Of a DNA stretch of 64,000 bases, positions 51,187 to 58,505 are shown in pieces. A program made the translations under genes and the position numbers. Position 1 is the first letter of the stretch. Every line of letters begins with the position of its first letter. This DNA comes from Fibrobacterota bacterium (lineage in GTDB: Bacteria > Fibrobacterota > Fibrobacteria > UBA11236): positions 32,893-96,892 of the forward strand of contig JAQBPO010000084.1 of NCBI GenBank assembly GCA_028287465.1. Reading direction: 5' to 3'. The notes beneath the pieces are model-generated. The model did not search any database. It was given only the letters and a program-made list of their open reading frames with translations, and was not told where the DNA came from.

Positions 51187-51618
51187 TGGCGGGAAATCGG
51201 GAAGCGGGACGGGATCGCCGGTTTCAGGGTTTTCCGCCCCTGTCGAACCATGGAAGGCGACCGGCGCCTGGTAAGGACCCCGGGGGGGTACCCAGGCCCT
51301 CAGGGAGTCGTTTCCGATGCTTTCCCTTCCATGGGTTACGCCTGAACCCCAGAACCGGGATCATTCTGGAGGCTTCCCTTTTCACCGTGGGGGGCCGAGA
51401 TCGAATCCGGGTCGAAACCTGGATGTTACCTGAGGAATCGGCGGCCTACCCGGAAGGTATGGATGCCTGGGTGGAAACCGAAGGCAGGCAAGGGCCGGCA
51501 GGGGTCGGGCATGGGCCATGATGGCATGAAATGAACGCTTAACGCCAATCCGGGGCAGGTTTCGGGAATCGCATCGCCGTGCCGCCGCAATCCTTGCATC
51601 TTCAACCGAATGGAGTAC

Positions 51619-51648
51619 TTGTAAGGCCGATTTAAGTGTAATTAGGAT
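51619..51648 (+). promoter_or_regulatory. Candidate sigma-70 promoter of the RIC-like gene
   Basis: TTGTAA, 18 bp, TAGGAT, about 70 bp before the TTG start at 51717 in locally AT-rich sequence. Four of six matches in each box; inferred. Confidence 0.35.
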
Positions 51649-51716
51649 ACAGGGCTTGAGAATGACCTGCTCACGCATGTCTTGCCTGCCTTAATCCGTA
51701 TTTACCGGGAGTCAAC

Positions 51717-52532
51717 TTGAATGAATCGCATCGATGGGTTTTCCCTGACACGACGGCCTCCGCATTGCTTACCGTCCGGCCTTTATCGCTGAGCATCCTG
51801 GAAAAATACGGAATGGACCCGTTCACCTTGCCCCTGGTCAAGGCCGGAGATTTATGCCGGGAAAAAGGGATTTCATGGGATACGTTCCTGGGTGAAATGG
51901 AAGCTCTCGAAATCCCGGCGGTGGATTCGGAATGGTCGCAGGTCCCCCTTATCCGTCTGCTGGATTACCTAACCTGCGAGCATCAGGCGTTCATCCGCGA
52001 ACTCCATCCCGGCATCATGGGCGCCTTCTGGTCGTTGGAGAAAAGCCGGGAAATCCCCGGGCGATTCGCCGCGCTCATCCGTGAATGGCACGCATTCGAG
52101 AATGCATTCAGTGAGCATATCGCGGCGGAAGAATCATTTCTGTTCCCGAAAATCCTCCGTTATGATTATTGCGTCAGGCACGGAAAGGCCGATCCGGATT
52201 TCTTCAAGGGGTCGGTCAGGGTCTTCTCGACCTTGCAACTCCATAAAAATGAGCATGACCTTTTGGAAATCATCCGGAGTTTCATCGATTTGACCAGGCT
52301 GGCGATTCCCGTGATTGGCGAAGCGGCGGGCCCGGAACTGGAACTCATAGGTTTGCTGGAAGCCTTCGACGTCAAGCATCAGCGTCATTCCCGCATGGAG
52401 AAGGAAATCCTGGTTCCCATGGCGAGCGCCTTGGAGAAGAGGCTCTATGATCGTTTCATCTCGGGCAAGTCCGAGCAACCCCACGGCTTCATCCCTGCGG
52501 CGCATGTAACGAGAGCCAATGAACCCTTCTAG
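51717..52532 (+). CDS. RIC/YtfE-ScdA-like hemerythrin protein lacking the N-terminal Cys pair
   Basis: The in-frame start is TTG 51717, with GGGAG five bases upstream. The 271-residue protein has a DUF542-like N-terminal segment (LSILEKYGMDPFTLPLVKAG), but where RIC proteins carry DFCCGG it reads DPFTLP, so both cysteines are missing. The hemerythrin-like part (85-250) has the di-iron ligand pattern: CEHQAFIRELHPGI, FSEHIAAEESFLFPKIL, LHKNEHDLLEII and VKHQRHSRMEKEILVPMA. RIC proteins repair iron-sulphur clusters after nitrosative or oxidative damage; loss of the Cys pair argues for a changed role, such as iron or oxygen/NO binding. Starts the plus-strand arm of the locus. Confidence 0.82.
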   Translation: MNESHRWVFPDTTASALLTVRPLSLSILEKYGMDPFTLPLVKAGDLCREKGISWDTFLGEMEALEIPAVDSEWSQVPLIRLLDYLTCEHQAFIRELHPGIMGAFWSLEKSREIPGRFAALIREWHAFENAFSEHIAAEESFLFPKILRYDYCVRHGKADPDFFKGSVRVFSTLQLHKNEHDLLEIIRSFIDLTRLAIPVIGEAAGPELELIGLLEAFDVKHQRHSRMEKEILVPMASALEKRLYDRFISGKSEQPHGFIPAAHVTRANEPF

Positions 52533-52586
52533 GTCGTCCAGGGAAAAGCTAAAGAACCTCCCTCTTCAACCGTAAATGAATTGACG

Positions 52587-52834
52587 ATGACCGAAACCGA
52601 ACTCACGCTCATGGCCGCCGCGGCGATGATGGGGCTCAGCAGCCACCTTCAATGCCGATAATCATGCCTTCCTTTATTCCGGGTTGCCGGGCGAACCCGC
52701 CTTGGTTCCCGTGGCCTTCATGCATCGACCATCCGGAAAACGATTTTTTTGGGGAATTGGAGCGAAACGGGACCTCCTGAGCGCGGCCATCGGATATCTG
52801 GCGGATCAACCGGGTTTGGGCTATCTTCTATGCT
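52587..52834 (+). pseudogene. Possible frameshifted small gene
   Basis: A start ATG at 52587 opens MTETELTLMAAAAMMGLSSH and stops at 52661. In another frame, open from 52630 to the TGA at 52832-52834, the sequence reads like protein (NADNHAFLYSGLPGEPALVP, then FMHRPSGKRFFWGIGAKRDL). Joining the two needs one frameshift near 52640. It may be a decayed small gene or two unrelated frames; no family recognised. Confidence 0.25.
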
Positions 52835-53297
52835 GATGCGGGCATTCATACACAAAACCAGGGGTTCGCTGGCTGGACCCGCCGCCTTCTGCCTGGGCCT
52901 GCTTTATCTTTTCGCTTCCACCCAATTGGCCTATCCCATCAAGGAGTGGTTCGAAGCGAAAGCGGAAACCCCGGTGCAGGCGGAAGCCTTCGCCTGCTCC
53001 ATCCACAAGTGCGCCTGCCAGAACGCCCTGCAATGCAAGGTGCGTTGCTGCTGCTTTCCCAAAGGTTTCAGCGGGGCATCCCATCATGACGGGGACGGCC
53101 TCGAGTCGCGCCTGACCGCTTGCGGGGGTGGAGCGGACAGCCAAGGATATATGCCTCCGCTCGCCCCCCATATGACCCCGGCATCCACTGCGCCCGTACT
53201 CACCGCCCTCTCCGGGGAAATCATCCCCTTTCTGCCGCCGGATCATCCCTCCCCCGCTCCCGAAGCGCCCCAGAAGGTTCCCATAGCGCTTTCCTGA
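52830..53297 (+). CDS. Cys-rich membrane-anchored protein, copy 2
   Basis: A 155-residue product from ATG 52830 (another ATG at 52836). It has one hydrophobic segment (GPAAFCLGLLYLFASTQLAY), then the cluster CSIHKCACQNALQCKVRCCC, a Ser/Gly/His stretch (SGASHHDGDG) and a Pro-rich tail. HKCAC...C...CCC matches the cluster of the protein at 50645-51130. Metal or cluster binding on the outer face of the inner membrane is inferred. It precedes the DUF4266 lipoprotein gene by 58 bp and is probably in the same transcript. Confidence 0.65.
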   Translation: MLMRAFIHKTRGSLAGPAAFCLGLLYLFASTQLAYPIKEWFEAKAETPVQAEAFACSIHKCACQNALQCKVRCCCFPKGFSGASHHDGDGLESRLTACGGGADSQGYMPPLAPHMTPASTAPVLTALSGEIIPFLPPDHPSPAPEAPQKVPIALS

Positions 53298-53355
53298 GCC
53301 TCGTCCGGATCCGTTCTCCATTCGATCGATTTCCATAGTTCATCAGGAGCATCGC

Positions 53356-53592
53356 ATGCGGCATTCCAATTCGCCTCTGCGCGTCCTGCCATGGCTGGCC
53401 TGCGGGCTGCTGTTGGCCGGCTGCGCCGCAGTCAAACCCTGGGAAAGGGAGAAGCTGGCTTCTCCCTGCATGCAATCCCCTTTCGCGAAAACCGCCCTTG
53501 AGGCGGAGTATCAGGACAAGCTGGTCCAGACCACGACCGGCGGCGGCCTACCCGGGGATGCCCCGGGAGGCGGTTGCGGCTGCGTGCAATGA
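53356..53592 (+). CDS. DUF4266 lipoprotein
   Basis: A 78-residue lipoprotein precursor (LACGLLLAGCAAV) with the DUF4266 pattern: AAVKPWEREKLASPCM after the lipobox, and a C-terminal GGGLPGDAPGGGCGCVQ where the GGGCGC end is diagnostic. The family is typically encoded beside DUF3570 genes, as here (55072). In other bacteria a flavin transferase (ApbE) and a thioredoxin-like protein often accompany them; neither is seen in this window. The terminal Cys pair could bind metal. Function not established. Confidence 0.88.
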   Translation: MRHSNSPLRVLPWLACGLLLAGCAAVKPWEREKLASPCMQSPFAKTALEAEYQDKLVQTTTGGGLPGDAPGGGCGCVQ

Positions 53593-53683
53593 CCGGCCCA
53601 GGCAAAGGCCGCTCAGGCGGCGAAACCCATCAGGCCGAACCCATCAAGACGGCCGCAACATTAAAAACCGAACAGGAAAGCAA

Positions 53684-55075
53684 ATGAAAAAGACGTTCTC
53701 TCTCCTCGCGCTGGCGGCCCTACCCTTATTTCAAGGATGCATGAATGACTCGTCCAAGGACGACGCAACCAATGCGGAGTTCGCGCAGACCCTTTTCACC
53801 GCCCAGGAAGGCAACCTGGTCTCCATCGACCTCGCCACCGGCAACGCCCTGCCCGGAATCATAACGGACGTGAAGGCCCCCACGGACATGCAGGCCCTGA
53901 AGGACGGCACCATCCTGGTGAACCTTACCGGCAGTTCCGAAATCCTCATCGTGGACGGGAAGACCATGGTGCAGAAGGCCCGCCTCCCCTCCTCCCCGAC
54001 CACGGGCCGCAAGCCCGTGCATTCCTTCATCACTCCCGAATATGCGGGCAAGCAGTATTGGATGTCCCTGAACGACAGCGGGGCCACGGCCAATACCGCC
54101 AGGTTCCTCGATGTCGATCCGGCCTCGAAGACCTACCTGACCGGAGTCGGCGAAGCCACCCTCGGGAACGGCCACCATAAGGCCGCATTCAGCCCTGACA
54201 GGCCGCGCGTCGTAATCAGCAACATCGCCGATTGCGCCGACATCATGAGCGTATTCGACTTCAGCGATATCGGGAACATCCTAAAGCTGTCGACCCTGAC
54301 CGAAGCGGGCGCCGGCTTCGACAAATCCGACGCGAAGCATACCTGCGATCAAAGCAAGGTCGCGGGCATCTCGCCTTCGCCCCATGGGTGCGCCACCGCC
54401 AAGGGCACGGCCCATGCGCTCTGCAACATGACCGGTAACGGGGTGCTCGTCGCGGTCGACCTGAACGCGGCCGTCCCGGGCTTCAAGCTCATCGCTACCG
54501 ATGGAACCGGGGGCGGCTATACCGCGGCGCATCCCGCGGGGCGTTATGTCTACACCCTGCAATCGGCTCCCAAGGAAGGCGGCACGGGATCTCCCTGCCA
54601 GATCGGCCAGATGGCCGTGGTCGACATGCAGACCGATTCCCTGGTGAAGGAACTGCCCTTGCTCTATAAAGGACCGGACTGCAAGGACTCCCTGGCCGGC
54701 ACTCCGGCCCAAGGCGCATCCGGCAGCCATACCCTTTTCAGCGCCGACGGCGCGCGCGCCTATATCAATGTCGGCACCTCCTTGGCCGCTTCTTCCATCG
54801 CGGACAAACAATTGGTCCTGGACGTTTCCGCCCCGGCCAATCCGAAGCAGCTCGCCTCGGTGACCATCGGCAATAGCTACGGCAGCCACGGAGAGACCAT
54901 GACCGGCGACGGCAAGTACCTGCTCGTGGCCAACAACAAGGACGCGACCGTATCGCAAATCGACATGGCCACGGGAACCGTGGTCAAGACCATCCCTATC
55001 GGCAATGCCGGCAAGACCATGGCCACCTTCGGTTCGGCGGAAGGGCCAAGCCATCAGACGGGGCCCTTCCATTGA
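53684..55075 (+). CDS. Beta-propeller lipoprotein
   Basis: ATG 53684 with CAGGAAAG upstream; 463 residues with a lipoprotein leader (FSLLALAALPLFQGC). The body has YVTN-type blades: FTAQEGNLVSIDLATGNALP, GYTAAHPAGRYVYTLQ and HGETMTGDGKYLLVANNKDA followed by a VSQIDMATG repeat. Conserved His residues (GNGHHKAAFSP, PSPHGC, GSHTLFS, SHGETM) at blade openings and several Cys suggest a metal-dependent or cytochrome-like propeller. Its stop overlaps the DUF3570 TTG start (TTGA), so the two are coupled. No enzyme family assigned. Confidence 0.78.
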   Translation: MKKTFSLLALAALPLFQGCMNDSSKDDATNAEFAQTLFTAQEGNLVSIDLATGNALPGIITDVKAPTDMQALKDGTILVNLTGSSEILIVDGKTMVQKARLPSSPTTGRKPVHSFITPEYAGKQYWMSLNDSGATANTARFLDVDPASKTYLTGVGEATLGNGHHKAAFSPDRPRVVISNIADCADIMSVFDFSDIGNILKLSTLTEAGAGFDKSDAKHTCDQSKVAGISPSPHGCATAKGTAHALCNMTGNGVLVAVDLNAAVPGFKLIATDGTGGGYTAAHPAGRYVYTLQSAPKEGGTGSPCQIGQMAVVDMQTDSLVKELPLLYKGPDCKDSLAGTPAQGASGSHTLFSADGARAYINVGTSLAASSIADKQLVLDVSAPANPKQLASVTIGNSYGSHGETMTGDGKYLLVANNKDATVSQIDMATGTVVKTIPIGNAGKTMATFGSAEGPSHQTGPFH

Positions 55076-56472
55076 AACCGGCCCGCTTACGTTTCCCTTT
55101 ATCCGCCCTCCTGTTCGTTTTGGCCGCGTTGCCGGGAAACCGATCCGCCTATGCCCAGGTTCCGGCCGTTCCCGGGGCCCGCTCCGCGGATGCGGAGGAC
55201 CGGGCCGATTCCGCGTTGGCGACGGGGGATAGCGTGTCCGCGCCGGCGCAGGCGCAGGTACGGGCGCCGCTCCCGGATCGGGCGCCAAGCGGGAATGCCG
55301 GCCTGGCCGGCCCCATGATGATACCGGCGGCGAAACCTCCCGGGCTGGCGGAAGGACGCGTGCACTCCTACCTGGACGACGCGCGTCTCTACGTGACAAG
55401 CGTGGCTGCCGCCATCGAGTATCCCCTGCGGGCCAACCTGTCCATCCGCGCCAAGGCGGTGGGGGATTGGATCGCCATCCTTGCGGCGGATGCGGAATCG
55501 GCCCCCGCCGATCCCCATGCCGGGCACAATGCCGGCCATGGCGATCACCTGGAGGAGGACGATAATCCCATCATCGCGGACGCGGTGAGCGGAGCCTCGG
55601 CCCGCGTTTCAACCAGTCCCGTGAATTCGCGGGAGACTCGGGGCGAGGGTTCCGTGGGCCTGGTGCTCCGAGAACGCTTAGGTAACACCCCGGCCACCCT
55701 ATCCGCCGATGCGCGCGGAAGCCATGAACCGGACTATTCCTCCTGGTTCGGGACCCTGTCCGGCCAGGCGGAAACGTTCCAAGGCAATACCGTGATTTCC
55801 GCCTTCGTGGGGGCGGGCCGCGACCGCATCGCCCCGGCGCAGGCGCCGGCCGGCCAGATAGGCCGATGGCCCGCGAACCAGTCCAAGCTTTCCGCCGGAT
55901 TTTCCGTGGCCCAGACGATGACACCGCGCCTGCTGGTATCCGGGGGCGCTTCGGCCGGCTTGCAGATCGGCAGGCTTTCCAGCCCCTACCGCAATTCCCT
56001 GGTGGGCATCACCTATTTCCCCGAGAAGCTGCCTTCCGAACGGTTGCGCGTAACGACATTCGCCCAGGCCTCCTGGTACCTGGGTTCGGGAGCCGCCCTT
56101 CACCTGCGCCAGGGCTTCTACGCGGACGGCTGGGGGGTAACCGCCTGGATACCCGAGGCGGCCTTGGCCAAGGAACTGGGGCGCGCCCTTGTGACCGCGA
56201 AGCATCGGTTCTACGCCCAATCCGGCGCGGATTTCTACCGTGCCGTCTACACGGACCGGAACGGGTTCCAGACCGGGGATTTGCGCCTGGGCACCCTCTA
56301 CGGCCAGACCGGGGCCCTGGAACTGGAATACCGCGTCGGCCGTGGCGCGGGCGGGAAAGCCCCGATCATCCTGACGGGGGAATACGGGATTTCCAGGCTG
56401 GAATATCCGGATCTCTACCCGAAGGTCCTTTTGAGCCACGTATTTACCATGGGAGTGCGCACGGAATATTGA
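55072..56472 (+). CDS. DUF3570 outer-membrane protein with His-rich insert
   Basis: Starts at TTG 55072 inside the previous stop. 466 residues with signal peptide (FPLSALLFVLAALPGNRSAYA). The diagnostic DUF3570 block is IIADAVSGASARVSTSPVNS, then ETRGEGSVGLVLRERLG and SHEPDYSSWFG; the rest is amphipathic strands to a C-terminal aromatic (VFTMGVRTEY), typical of an outer-membrane barrel. Before the block is an insert PADPHAGHNAGHGDHLEEDD (about 147-166) with five His and several acidic residues, a plausible metal-binding loop. Coupled to the propeller gene and 27 bp before the next barrel-like gene. Confidence 0.85.
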   Translation: MKPARLRFPLSALLFVLAALPGNRSAYAQVPAVPGARSADAEDRADSALATGDSVSAPAQAQVRAPLPDRAPSGNAGLAGPMMIPAAKPPGLAEGRVHSYLDDARLYVTSVAAAIEYPLRANLSIRAKAVGDWIAILAADAESAPADPHAGHNAGHGDHLEEDDNPIIADAVSGASARVSTSPVNSRETRGEGSVGLVLRERLGNTPATLSADARGSHEPDYSSWFGTLSGQAETFQGNTVISAFVGAGRDRIAPAQAPAGQIGRWPANQSKLSAGFSVAQTMTPRLLVSGGASAGLQIGRLSSPYRNSLVGITYFPEKLPSERLRVTTFAQASWYLGSGAALHLRQGFYADGWGVTAWIPEAALAKELGRALVTAKHRFYAQSGADFYRAVYTDRNGFQTGDLRLGTLYGQTGALELEYRVGRGAGGKAPIILTGEYGISRLEYPDLYPKVLLSHVFTMGVRTEY

Positions 56473-56499
56473 ACCGCCGCAAGGCGACGTTTCCCCGCG

Positions 56500-57429
56500 A
56501 TGAACCGGATGAATCCATTCCTGCGTTCCTATTTATTGTCATTCCTGATCCCGGCCTTCGCGATTCCGGTCTCGGCCGGATGCGCCTTGCACTCCCGCAG
56601 GCTTCCCGCCGCCAGGACACCCGGGTCCCTCGAATTGGGTTTCGACGTGAGCGGAGGCTCGGTCCGGCAGGGAGGCAGGTCCGGGACCTATTCCGAAATC
56701 GGCCTGGAAACGCGCTATGACCTGGACGGGCGATGGGCGTTCGGATTGGATTGGCCCCTGGCCATGGCGCGGCTGACCGGATCGACCCGCATGGGGATCG
56801 GGAGCCCCGCCCTTGAAGCGGAATACGCCACCCCCTTAGGCGCCGTTACGCGCCTGGGTCTGGGCGCCCAATTGGCCTTTCCTTTGAAGGGGTTGCCATT
56901 GCTTGAGGGCATGACCGACGGCATGGCCAGGGAACATTTCATGGCGGCGTCCTATGCCTCGCTTTCCCGTTCCTGGGCGGGGATGCTTTGGAACGGGACC
57001 CTGGGTACGACCATGGTGTTCCCCAGGATGGCGACCCATGCCGGGATGGACCATGCGGGGATGAATCATGGAGCCATGGACCCTGAAGCCATGGACCAAG
57101 GACAGGCAGCCGGATCCGCCATGCCCGAACCGGCGCCCATGGATGTACTGTCCTTGGGAAACCCCCACGAGAATTCGGAATTGTCCTACCGCATGGCGGT
57201 GCGCAGGGAACTGGCCGTGGATCGCCTGAGCCTCATCCTGGCCCTGGATGGGCAACATGTCCTTGGCGATCCGATGGTTCAGGGAACGGAAAGGGATTTC
57301 CTGATCGTGGAAATCGATCTGCCCTTCACTTCCGGCCGGATCACCCTTTCCCCGCATCTGGCCATGCCGGTCTCCCCGGACGAGCGGACGCCTTGGATGT
57401 TCGGATTGCGGAGCGCGATGGTTTTTTGA
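56500..57429 (+). CDS. Probable outer-membrane protein with Met/His-rich loop
   Basis: A 309-residue protein with signal sequence (LRSYLLSFLIPAFAIPVSAG) and possible lipobox (SAGC). Amphipathic strands (LELGFDVSGGSVRQGG, SEIGLETRYDLDGRWAFGLD) end with an aromatic C terminus (LRSAMVF), suggesting a barrel. Residues about 177-215 form a loop with HAGMDHAGMNHGAMDPEAMD and further Met, like the MDHxxM repeats of copper-resistance outer-membrane proteins (PcoB/CopB). Copper or silver handling is therefore possible. Last gene of the plus-strand set with DUF4266 and DUF3570; no named family recognised. Confidence 0.72.
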   Translation: MNRMNPFLRSYLLSFLIPAFAIPVSAGCALHSRRLPAARTPGSLELGFDVSGGSVRQGGRSGTYSEIGLETRYDLDGRWAFGLDWPLAMARLTGSTRMGIGSPALEAEYATPLGAVTRLGLGAQLAFPLKGLPLLEGMTDGMAREHFMAASYASLSRSWAGMLWNGTLGTTMVFPRMATHAGMDHAGMNHGAMDPEAMDQGQAAGSAMPEPAPMDVLSLGNPHENSELSYRMAVRRELAVDRLSLILALDGQHVLGDPMVQGTERDFLIVEIDLPFTSGRITLSPHLAMPVSPDERTPWMFGLRSAMVF

Positions 57430-57462
57430 TCCGAACGGACTTTAGCCTGCCGGGTCAGGGCA

Positions 57463-57795
57463 TCAGATCAGATGGCTGAGCAGGCTTCCCACAATCGCCA
57501 TCACCAGCCACCCCAATAGCGCGGGTACCAGGCCGGATATGGAAAAACCCGGCAGGAGCCATGCCACCAGGCCCAGCATGGCGGCGTTGACGACCAGCAG
57601 GAAAAGACCCAGGGTGACCAGGGTGATGGGAAAGGTCAGCAGGATGAGGAGCGGCTTGACCACGGCATTGACTATGCCCAGCAGGAAGGCCGCCAGGAAC
57701 AGGGTGCCCCAGTCGCGGACATAGATGCCGGGAATGAGGCGCGCGGCCAGGGCGAGGCTGATGGCGCTGATAACGAGGCGTATTAGGAATCCCAT
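57463..57795 (-). CDS. Phage-holin superfamily IV (YvlD-like) membrane protein
   Basis: A 110-residue protein with four hydrophobic segments. It matches the family: FLIRLVISAISLALAARLIP, then LFLAAFLLGIVNAVVKPLLI, TFPITLVTLGLFLLVVNAAM and WLLPGFSISG near the third segment. The N-A-x-x-K-P and FPIT...TLG...NA patterns are diagnostic. Despite the name, most members are chromosomal, with unknown or envelope-stress roles; no phage genes are nearby. Downstream of and codirectional with the next membrane gene. Confidence 0.85.
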   Translation of the reverse strand: MGFLIRLVISAISLALAARLIPGIYVRDWGTLFLAAFLLGIVNAVVKPLLILLTFPITLVTLGLFLLVVNAAMLGLVAWLLPGFSISGLVPALLGWLVMAIVGSLLSHLI

Positions 57796-57861
57796 GACGC
57801 CTAGATACGTTTTCTTGCGGGGGTCGGCAATTTATTCCGGCGAAGGAGGCAGGTGCCCCCA

Positions 57862-58422
57862 TCAGGCCGGGGAAACCTGTGAGATCCCGGAAAGGACCGC
57901 GAGCCGACGGGCATAGCTCCGGGCCAGGAGCAGGGGTATCACGCCGATGACCCCGAAGGAGCAGTCAATCAGGCGCCAGTAGAACGGAATGCCCCGGATG
58001 GGCCCGCAGATGAAGGCCAAGGGGATGATTGACGCGCAGGCCAGGATGCCCCAATCGATCACCCAGGAGTTCCGCGCGGGGTCCTTCCAGGGGCCCCAGA
58101 AGGCGCCGGCGATTACCAGGTGCGCGAACGCCAGCCAATCCGTGCCGTATTGGATGAAGGGATAGGCCGCGTTGGTCTCGCGCAGCCCCCTATCCACCAT
58201 GCTTATCCAGTGGGCCAGGGCCGGCAACCGCCCGCCCCAGGAAGATCCTTCGCCCAGCCATGAGTTGAGGATGCGCAATTCATGGATCAGGGGGAATGCC
58301 GTCACCCCGCTCAGGATCAAGGCGATCACGAAGGCCCCGATGATGAAGCGGATTCGACCCGTCAATCGTTCGGCTTCCGCTCCCACTCCAACCCTGCTTT
58401 CCGTTCCAACATCTCTGTCCAT
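57862..58422 (-). CDS. Small integral membrane protein of unknown function
   Basis: The ATG at 58422 gives 186 residues with about five hydrophobic segments (IIGAFVIALILSGVTAFPLI, WLAFAHLVIAGAFWGPWKDP, WGILACASIIPLAFICGP, LIDCSFGVIGVIPLLLAR). The motif GIPFYWRLIDCSFGVIG occurs in a widespread unnamed family, as far as I recall. No catalytic motif. Its start codon sits in the perfect 16-bp palindrome at 58420-58435, which may be an operator. 83 bp after the Fpg-like gene, same direction. Confidence 0.65.
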   Translation of the reverse strand: MDRDVGTESRVGVGAEAERLTGRIRFIIGAFVIALILSGVTAFPLIHELRILNSWLGEGSSWGGRLPALAHWISMVDRGLRETNAAYPFIQYGTDWLAFAHLVIAGAFWGPWKDPARNSWVIDWGILACASIIPLAFICGPIRGIPFYWRLIDCSFGVIGVIPLLLARSYARRLAVLSGISQVSPA

Positions 58423-58435
58423 CTTTGCAAAGATG
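58420..58435 (-). promoter_or_regulatory. Perfect 16-bp palindrome over a start codon
   Basis: CATCTTTGCAAAGATG is fully symmetric and includes the ATG of the membrane protein gene; TTTGCA also recurs directly upstream. A dimeric repressor binding here would block transcription or translation. No adjacent regulator; inference only. Confidence 0.4.
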
Positions 58436-58505
58436 CAAATTGTCCGGCCGAGTGGGATATCCCCGCGGAATCCGGAGGGCAGTAACCGTTGGAGCGCCTG
58501 GTCCC

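Larger units (their letters stand above)
51131..51716. other. 586-bp divergent intergenic region
   Basis: Holds the control regions of the Cys-rich gene and the RIC-like gene. TGAATCGGGA (51140-51149) and TCCCGATTCA (51177-51186) form a 10-bp inverted repeat just before the Cys-rich start. A 110-codon plus frame at 51186-51521 has no family signal or good ribosome site, and I do not call it a gene. No other repeat seen. Confidence 0.5.

Noticed and set aside
51186..51521. 110-codon plus-strand frame in the divergent intergenic region
   Set aside because: No ribosome site, no hydrophobic or domain pattern; probably non-coding.
57463..57795. Evidence of a prophage
   Set aside because: The holin-superfamily-IV protein is usually a chromosomal membrane protein, and no other phage gene is present in the window.
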